This document shows, piece after piece, positions 57,801-64,000 of a DNA stretch of 64,000 bases. Each line of letters starts with the position of its first letter. Position 1 is the first letter of the stretch. The translations under genes were made by a program, and so were the position numbers. This DNA is from Dasypus novemcinctus (lineage: Eukaryota > Chordata > Mammalia > Cingulata > Dasypodidae), in NCBI RefSeq assembly GCF_030445035.2, contig NC_080680.1, positions 95,113,157-95,177,156 on the forward strand. The letters run 5' to 3'. The notes under the pieces are model-generated. The model was not told where the DNA came from and did not search any database. It saw nothing but the letters and a program-made list of their open reading frames with translations.

Positions 57801-58132
57801 TTAACTCCTGGAGTACTGGCCATAGTCAGGCCAGAAGAGTTACTTGGGAATAGCCTTATTCAATTTCATGGCTGTCAGTTAAATGAAGATGGCAGAAACG
57901 TTTTCCTGAAATCTGCATTCCCCGCAGTACCTGGCATGGGATTGAATTTGTATTTGGTGAAGGTCTTTGAGAGAAATCTAGTGTTCTGACTACAAGCCAA
58001 TGCTCTTACTGATAGCCAACACCATTCTCATGCCATCTTTGGGTGATGTGATGAAAATGCATGAGAGGAAAGTATAATCTGGAAATCTCTAAGGTCATTT
58101 CCTCAGTTTGACATTCCATCATTATGTTCTTC

Positions 58133-59068
58133 CTACGTGTGAAATCTGTCGCTTAATTTCCCCAAACCCCTTTTCATATCCTTGTTCCGCAGACTGTAGA
58201 TGAAAGGGTTCAGCATGGGTGTTACCATAGTGTACATGACTGTGGCTACCCGGTCCTTCACTACAGAGTACATGGACAGGGGTCTAAAATAAACATAGCT
58301 GATACTTCCATAGAAAAGGATAACTACAGTGAGGTGGGAGCCACAGGTGGAGAAGGCCTTCCTTTTCCCAGCTGCAGAAGGGATTCTGAGCACAGAGATG
58401 ATGATTTGCAGGTAGGAGAAGAGGATACACAGGAAAGGTGTTGCAATTACTGCCAGGGTCTCAGTCATGACCACAATCTGGCTGGAGGACGTATCAGAGC
58501 AGGACAACTTTAGCACAGGTTGGGTGTCACAAAAAAAGTGCTTAATGACATGGGAGGCACAGAAAGACTGGTGAGACATGAGCAGTACCCGGAGCAGGGA
58601 GTGCAAGTGGGAGATGATGCAAGAGCCCAACAGGAGCAGGAGGCAACGCAGTGGGTTCATGATCACATTGTAGTGGAAGGGGTTGCAGATGGCCACCAGC
58701 CGATCTATGGCCATGGAAGCCAGCAGGTAACTGTCAGTGTTCCCAAAAGCCATGAAGAAGTACATCTGGACCAGGCAGCCCACGTAAGAGATAGTCTTTG
58801 TCTCTGAGAGTAAGTTCACCAGCATCTTGGGCATAATGACTGTTGTGAAGCAGATGTCCATGAAGGACAAATTACTGAGAAAAAAATACATAGGGGTATG
58901 GAGTTGGGAGTCACAGTGGATGGCCAGGATGATGAGGATGTTCCCCACCACAATGACCAGGTACATGATGAGGAAGATGGCAAAGAGGGGCTTCTGCAGC
59001 TGAGGGTTGGAGGAGAGGCCCAGGAGAATGAAGCCTGTGGTGCTGCTGCTGTAGTTCTTTATCTCCAT
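58133..59068 (-). CDS. OR1L6: Intact olfactory receptor, family 1 subfamily L (OR1L6/OR1L4-like)
   Basis: This is a G-protein-coupled odorant receptor of olfactory neuron cilia, and the only intact gene in the window. The single exon has 311 codons, the usual class II OR length. Visible marks: N-glycosylation site at Asn5 (NYS); TM1 GN at 42-43; PMYFFLSNLS at 59-68; conserved Cys98; MAIDRLVAIC at 119-128 (DRL in place of DRY); extracellular loop 2 Cys170, Cys180 and Cys190 with HFFCD and LSCSD; KAFSTCGSHL at 237-246; PMLNPFIYSLRN at 284-295. The N-terminus MEIKNYSSST and the PLSMYSVVKDRVATVMYT region match what I recall of human OR1L6 more closely than OR1L4. The two are close paralogues, so the symbol is tentative. 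I chose the start at 59068 because the frame runs open for a further 39 codons upstream without any ATG. Expression is expected to be monoallelic from a short 5'-exon promoter outside the coding exon (family knowledge). Confidence 0.93.
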   Translation of the reverse strand: MEIKNYSSSTTGFILLGLSSNPQLQKPLFAIFLIMYLVIVVGNILIILAIHCDSQLHTPMYFFLSNLSFMDICFTTVIMPKMLVNLLSETKTISYVGCLVQMYFFMAFGNTDSYLLASMAIDRLVAICNPFHYNVIMNPLRCLLLLLGSCIISHLHSLLRVLLMSHQSFCASHVIKHFFCDTQPVLKLSCSDTSSSQIVVMTETLAVIATPFLCILFSYLQIIISVLRIPSAAGKRKAFSTCGSHLTVVILFYGSISYVYFRPLSMYSVVKDRVATVMYTMVTPMLNPFIYSLRNKDMKRGLGKLSDRFHT

Positions 59069-59185
59069 GTGTCTGGACTTCCTGGATGGGGTTTTGAGAA
59101 GCAGTGGGATGAATGCAAAGGGCAGTGTTGTGAAGACAGCTTCCTTCCTATACTCTGGCCTATAAAAATTTCCCAGTGCTATTTG
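59069..59185 (-). other. Open upstream frame of the OR, conserved but lacking an ATG
   Basis: The OR frame extends 39 codons upstream to a TAA at 59186-59188 (minus strand) without a Met. Its text (EAVFTTLPFAFIPLLL then KTPSRKSRH, directly before MEIKNYSS) resembles the N-terminal extension annotated for human OR1L6 as I remember it. It may be 5' UTR or an exon acceptor region. The segment TTTTTATAG before GCC could be a splice acceptor. Confidence 0.5.
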
Positions 59186-59189
59186 TTAG

Positions 59190-60062
59190 GATGTTTAAAG
59201 AATGTTTACTTCAAGAAATGACTGAAGATCAGATAGAGATTTAACAAGGGTAAATTTGAAAAATTGCAAGCTGCTTCTTGAATTAGACACCAAAGTTTTC
59301 CCACATATTCTTAGCGACCTCTGTATGGCTTTATTTGTCGAATTCTCCTCATTTATCTTTCTAAAGCTTCTTAGGTTGTTCTTGATGACTTTCTTGGTAT
59401 CCATTTTGTTCCATGGGAAAAGGCTGCTGGCTCTTTCTTGAATCAGAATGTTTTCATACCAGTTTCACCCATGAATCTACTACTGGCCATCAATAGGTCT
59501 GTGTGATCAGGGAATTAACATGGGAAAAAATGAGACTTAAATCTAATGAATGCTTCTTGGTAACTGGGAAATTATGATGAGATTATCTGAATCCTCAGAG
59601 CAAAGCCATGTCCAATATTAAGGATTTCCATATTGTAAACAATGGCAACTTTTGGCTACCATGGTCTGTCTACTTAAATTAAAAGCTCCTGATCTTGAGA
59701 TGCCACCCACAGTAGGAACACTGCCAGGGATAGCCTGTGTTTCTAAGATATAATCTTTAAAAATATTAATATTTATTTTTAAGAAATTATGAATGTGTCA
59801 TTATAAACATCTAAAGATTAGAGAAATATATAATTTAGAAGGCAAGAATCTCATTTCTACCTATATTATTATAAAGTTAGGCAAGAATGTTCTCTGTTGT
59901 CACTATTGTGCTGTCTTGATCAGCTGGACTTGTATACCAGTCCAAAGATAAAGAAATAGAAGGCAAATATTAGTGGGAACATAATTTTCATTCTTTTAAG
60001 TAGCATGATTTCATATCTAGAAAAGCAAAGAGGTCTTCTGTAAAGCTATTAAAGTCTCCATT
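59190..60062. other. OR upstream flank, unassigned
   Basis: AT-rich sequence on the 5' side of the OR. A first noncoding exon and promoter could lie here or further away, but none can be recognised by eye. Confidence 0.4.
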
Positions 60063-60960
60063 TACTCATGACAGATAGCTCTGGAGTTCAGTGCCTTTAC
60101 AGTGGGCCCTACTTTGGAATTTGTGCTCCCGAATGTGATGGAGTTGGACTCAGATGTAACTTCTCTATACAAGCCTTTTCTGTCAATTTTACTGAACTTG
60201 TGGTTGGCGCTGGGGTTTGTGTGTGCTCAGGAGACTTGAATCTCTGGACTGTCCATATGCCAGTTCTGCCCTGAGCCTCAGCAGAGTTGCGACACCTACT
60301 CTCTGGTTCATTGGACTTACCCACTTCAGCTGACAGGATGCTGAGAATGGTCAACCACCACACCAGGGAACCAAGAGTGTCTACAGCTGCAAGCAGGAAA
60401 ATTGCATCCATCAGCCATGTGGGATCTAAGCCTCCTCTCAATTTAGAGGTGGAGTGGACATTGCCATCCCAGGGCCCATAGGATGGAGGAATATAATATG
60501 GATTGGAGTGAACTTCCTGGTATTCTACTGTAGAACTGTTGTGACTCTAGCAATGGCAATAATTGTGTCATTGGTGTGGAGATGGTGGCCGTGGGAGTTG
60601 CTGAGGGCAGGGAGAAGGAGGAAGAGGTGTGATGGGGGCATTTTTGGGACAAGGAGTTGTCCTGAATGATATTGCAGGGACAGATGCAGGACATTGTATA
60701 TCCTGCCATAACTCCCTGGATGGACTGGGGGAAAGTGTGAACTACAATGTAAACGATGGTCCATGTGGTGTGGCAGTGCTCCAGGTTGTATTCACCAAAT
60801 GCAATGAATGTACCTTACTGATAAAAGGGGAAATTGATGTGAGAGGAATGGGAGGTGGGGGTGGGGATTGGAGTATATGGGAATCTCATGTTTTTTTAAC
60901 ATAACATTTTGTGTGATATATTTATCTTAAAAAAAAAAGAGACAAAAATAAAAATAAATA
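60063..60960 (+). mobile_element. L1 copy consisting of the last part of the long 3' UTR
   Basis: A diverged homologue of 19010-19760: ggagacttgaatctctggac, attggacttacccacttcag, gacattgtatatcctgccat, a G-rich tract near 60848-60866, then ttttttaacataacattttg and an A-rich end. Confidence 0.75.
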
Positions 60961-60989
60961 AAGAAATGGTTAAAGAAAATCTCAGTTTG

Positions 60990-61842
60990 CAAAAAAAAAA
61001 AAGGAGGACTCTTTTCTCACACCATATAAGAAAAAAAACTCAGAATGTATCAGAGACCTAAACATAAGAGCTAAACCTAACAAACTCCTAGAAGAAAACA
61101 TAAGGAAGCATCTTCACAACTTTGTGTTAGGCTATGGCTACTTAGATTTTATACTCAAAGCACAAATAACAAAAGAAAATAGATAAATTGGAGCTCATCA
61201 AATTATAAAACTTCTGTTCCTCAAAGGACTTTATCATGAAAGTAAAAAGAGAAATGACAAAATTGGAGAAAACATTTGGAAACCACATATCCTTTAAGTT
61301 TTAATATGCAGTATATATAAAGAAATCCTTCACCTTAACAACAAAAGACAGAAAACCTGGTTAAAAAAATGGGCAAAAGATTTGAGCAGACATCCCTCTA
61401 CAGAAGATACAGAATTTATGAGAAACCCATGAAAAGATGGGCAACATCATTAGCCATCAGGAAAATGCAAATAAAAACCACGATGAAACACAATTTCATA
61501 TCCATTATAATGGCTGCTATTAAAAAAATGGAAAATAACAAATGTTGGAGAGGATGCAGAGAAATAGGAACACTTATTCATTGCTGGTGTCATTGCAAAA
61601 TGGTGAAGCCACTGTGGAAGACAGTTTGATGGTTCCTTAGAAAGCTCAAAACAGAACTACTATATGACTTGGCAATTCCATGACATGATATATACTCCAA
61701 AGAATTGAAAACAGGACTCAGACAGATATTTGCACACCAGTGTTTAGAGCAGCATTTTTCACAATTGCCAAAAGTTAGAAGCAATCCAAGTGTCCATCAA
61801 CCAATGAATGGACAAATAAAATGTTTCCTATACATACAATGG
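60990..61842 (+). mobile_element. L1 ORF2 3' fragment, part 1
   Basis: L1 ORF2 text: ctcctagaagaaaacataag, aacatttggaaaccacatat and a readable C-terminal frame at 61369-61629 with MQIKTTMKHN and KCWRGCREIGTLIHCWCHC. It is interrupted by an LTR at 61843. Confidence 0.8.
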
Positions 61843-62470
61843 TGTGACAGCTTGAAGTTCTTTTATGAATTCCCAAAAGAGAAAGATTATGTTTTGAACT
61901 AATCCTTTCCTGTGGGTGTGAGACCCTTTTGACTAGGCTACATCAGTCAGGCATGGCTCAGATTGAATGTCTGCCCTCTTTCTGGGTCTGATGTAAGTGG
62001 AGACACAGAAAGAAAGGGGTCTACCATATTTGCTCCTGCTATTTGAGAGAAAGGACTCCAGGTTTACTCACATCTGAGCTCAAAGTGAGAAGCCGTGAAA
62101 CTCAAAGGGCTGAGGCCCAGGGATAGATGAGCCATAGGCCTGATTGCTTAAGGCTGAAATCAGGAAGAAAGTGGAGTAGCCAAGACTGAGAGAGGAGATC
62201 CAGTTGGAGAAAAGCCTTATGCCTGGTTGCCCACAACTGAGCTCCCAGAAGTGGTAGATTCTGGAGGGGAAGGCAGAGACCTCAGCAGAGATCAGCTGTT
62301 ATCTTTTTTTACCATGTGGCAGTACCCTGTGAAAGCATCTTTGCTGATGCCTTGATTTGGACATTTCATGGTCTCAGAACTATAAGCTTTTGCCCTAAAT
62401 AAAATTCCCACTGTAAAACACAACACATTTCTGATACTTTGCATTGGCAGCCCTATGGCAAACTAAGACA
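61843..62470 (+). mobile_element. MaLR-type LTR inserted in L1
   Basis: It starts tgtgacagcttgaagttc and ends ggcaaactaagaca, with the signal block gccctaaataaaattccc. The flanking L1 reads through once it is removed. The flanks aatgg (61838-61842) and aatga (62471-62475) fit a 5-bp duplication with one change. It belongs to the same subfamily as the LTR at 54481. Confidence 0.85.
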
Positions 62471-63066
62471 AATGAAATGTGTAAAAAAGGAATGAAGTCC
62501 TCATACTTGAAAAACATGAAAAACACCTCGAAGACATCATGTTGAGTGAAATAAGCCAGACACAAAAATGGCATAAGTTATATGGCCTTGCTGATTTGAA
62601 ACAATTAGAATAAGCAAACTCACAAAGTCAGAATCTAGAATATAGTTTACTAGGGGATGGGGTGAGATTAGGGAATAGGAAGTTAAGGCTTAAAATGTAT
62701 AGTGTTTCTATTTGGAATAATGGAAATGTTTTGGTAATGGATGGGTGGTGATGGTTACACAACATTGTGAATGTAATTATTACCTTTGTAATATATATCT
62801 GAATATGACTAAAAGGGGAAATGTTAGATTGTATATATGGTAAAACATATAAATTTTAAAAAATCCATGTAACCACATCACACAAACAGTGAACCCTAAA
62901 TTAAACCATGGACTTTCATTAATAGTACAATTATAAAAATATGCTATTGTTAATTTTAACAAATGTTCCCCATCAATGCAAGGTGTTGGTTGTGGGGTGG
63001 TATATGGTGGTATTTTATGCACGATTGTTCTGTAAACCCACAACTTCTCTAATAAAGGAAAAAAAA
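62471..63066 (+). mobile_element. L1 ORF2 end and 3' UTR, part 2
   Basis: It resumes with aaaaaaggaatgaagtcctc, then gagtgaaataagccagacac, a 3' UTR (gtaatggatgggtggtgatg, ggtggtatatggtggtatt) and a terminal A-run near 63058-63066. Confidence 0.75.
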
Positions 63067-64000
63067 GAACAACAACCTATGGAGATTTCTCCGAGGTGAC
63101 CAGATGCAAGATAAATGCATACATATAAATACCTACACTAGAAAAATTTAATAGGAAAAGAAAATTAATTGTCAAAGGAAAACTATCTAAAAATACTGAT
63201 GAATAAATCTATAAAAAGGAGAAAGATTCATTTAAGAAATTAAAACAATACACAAAAGAGTATCTGAATAAATGGAGATATATAATCATAAAAAGGAATA
63301 TTAATTATTAATATGATTTCCTTTTAAACTAATAAGAAAATTCAATTCAGTATAAATAATAACCCAAGGAAATTTTTAATGGAAATTGATAAAGTAACCA
63401 TAAATTTATTTAGAGTAGTAAACATCTAAGCACAGGCAATAACATTTTGCAAAAAATATAATAATGAAAGGGAAGTCCCAAATTGAAGGATATAGTAATG
63501 AAAAACAATGTTATACTGGCACACATAGAGAAAAATAAGTCAATGGATCAATATAGAGTCTACAGTATTTATTTATGTATATAATATTGATCTATCTATA
63601 CAGGGACTTCATATATAATAAAGGTCCATTTCATAGCAGGGATGAAATGAAGACTTATTAAATGACAATTGATAATTGGCTGAACATATGTTGAAAATAA
63701 GGTTAGATATCTACCTAACACCATACATAGAAATATAACCCATATAGGTGAACAATTTGAATGTAAAACATCTAAACTATTAAATAGGTACTAGCTAAAA
63801 ATAAAGGAGAATATTTTTATGGTCTCAGGGTTGGAATGCCATACCAAGGAAGAAATGAAATATAGAAGCAAGAATGACGAAATACTCAAAAATTTAAAAA
63901 ATACTAAAGAGAACATAAGCAACCCTAAAATATAAACTACTGCCTCAAAGAAGATATCTGAAACACATGTACCAAAGAAAACACATGGCAATATAATCAT
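63067..64000 (+). mobile_element. Old L1 ORF2 relic running off the window
   Basis: Decayed A-rich ORF2 text: ataaaggagaatatttttat, ggtctcagggttggaatgcc, ataaaaaggagaaagattca. It has too many stops for a protein reading. Confidence 0.55.

Noticed and set aside
58520-59221. Plus-strand ORFs opposite the intact OR
   Set aside because: Antisense shadows of OR codons.
1-64000. CRISPR arrays, rRNA genes, bacterial-type operons or a novel multi-gene system
   Set aside because: No regularly spaced repeats, no rRNA motifs and no clustered novel genes. The window is repeat-rich mammalian DNA.

Overview
The window is mammalian nuclear DNA, almost certainly from a xenarthran and most likely an armadillo (Dasypus). 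The evidence is the set of tRNA-derived SINEs of the armadillo DAS type (six copies, near 30.9, 36.5, 46.4, 50.7, 52.1 and 55.8 kb), full-length LINE-1 elements, ancient MIR/L2 relics and olfactory receptor genes. The sequence is AT-rich, with long single-exon ORFs found only in retroelements and olfactory receptors. There are no bacterial-style operons, CRISPR arrays or rRNA genes.

Genes. There is one intact protein-coding gene: an olfactory receptor of 311 codons on the minus strand at 58133-59068, which I read as OR1L6/OR1L4-like (class II, family 1, subfamily L). About 33 kb further along the same strand lies a second family 1 olfactory receptor, a pseudogene at 24234-25085. It carries a TM1 frameshift with in-frame stops, a second frameshift in TM2 and a deletion across TM5-TM6. 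The window is therefore an intergenic part of an olfactory receptor cluster that corresponds to the human 9q33 OR1/OR5C cluster (placement from memory).

Layout. 1-16385: two minus-strand LINE-1s, one nested in the other. A full-length L1 of about 9.8 kb (71-9863) sits inside an older L1 (1-70 plus 9877-16385), flanked by the 13-bp target-site duplication ggtcctcaagatt. 16.6-17.8 kb: two nested MaLR-type LTRs. 17.96-19.76 kb: a plus-strand L1 copy consisting only of 3' UTR. 19.8-35 kb: an old MLT1-like LTR, the OR pseudogene and ancient MIR/L2 fragments, with long unassigned stretches. 35.4-38.7 kb: an old L1 broken up by a SINE, a MIR and a solo LTR. 38.7-42 kb: an ERV LTR, three nested or abutting MaLR LTRs and L1 3' ends. 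42-58 kb: a MER5-type hAT element, MIRs, more LTRs, L1 3' ends and DAS SINEs. 58-59.2 kb: the intact OR. 60-64 kb: L1 fragments interrupted by another MaLR-type LTR.

I found no convincing undescribed biological system. The observations most worth a second look are the L1 lineage with an apparently 2.8-kb 3' UTR, the conserved but ATG-less upstream reading frame of the OR gene, and the density of one MaLR-like LTR family (nine copies). Family names come from recognising the sequence, not from a database search.
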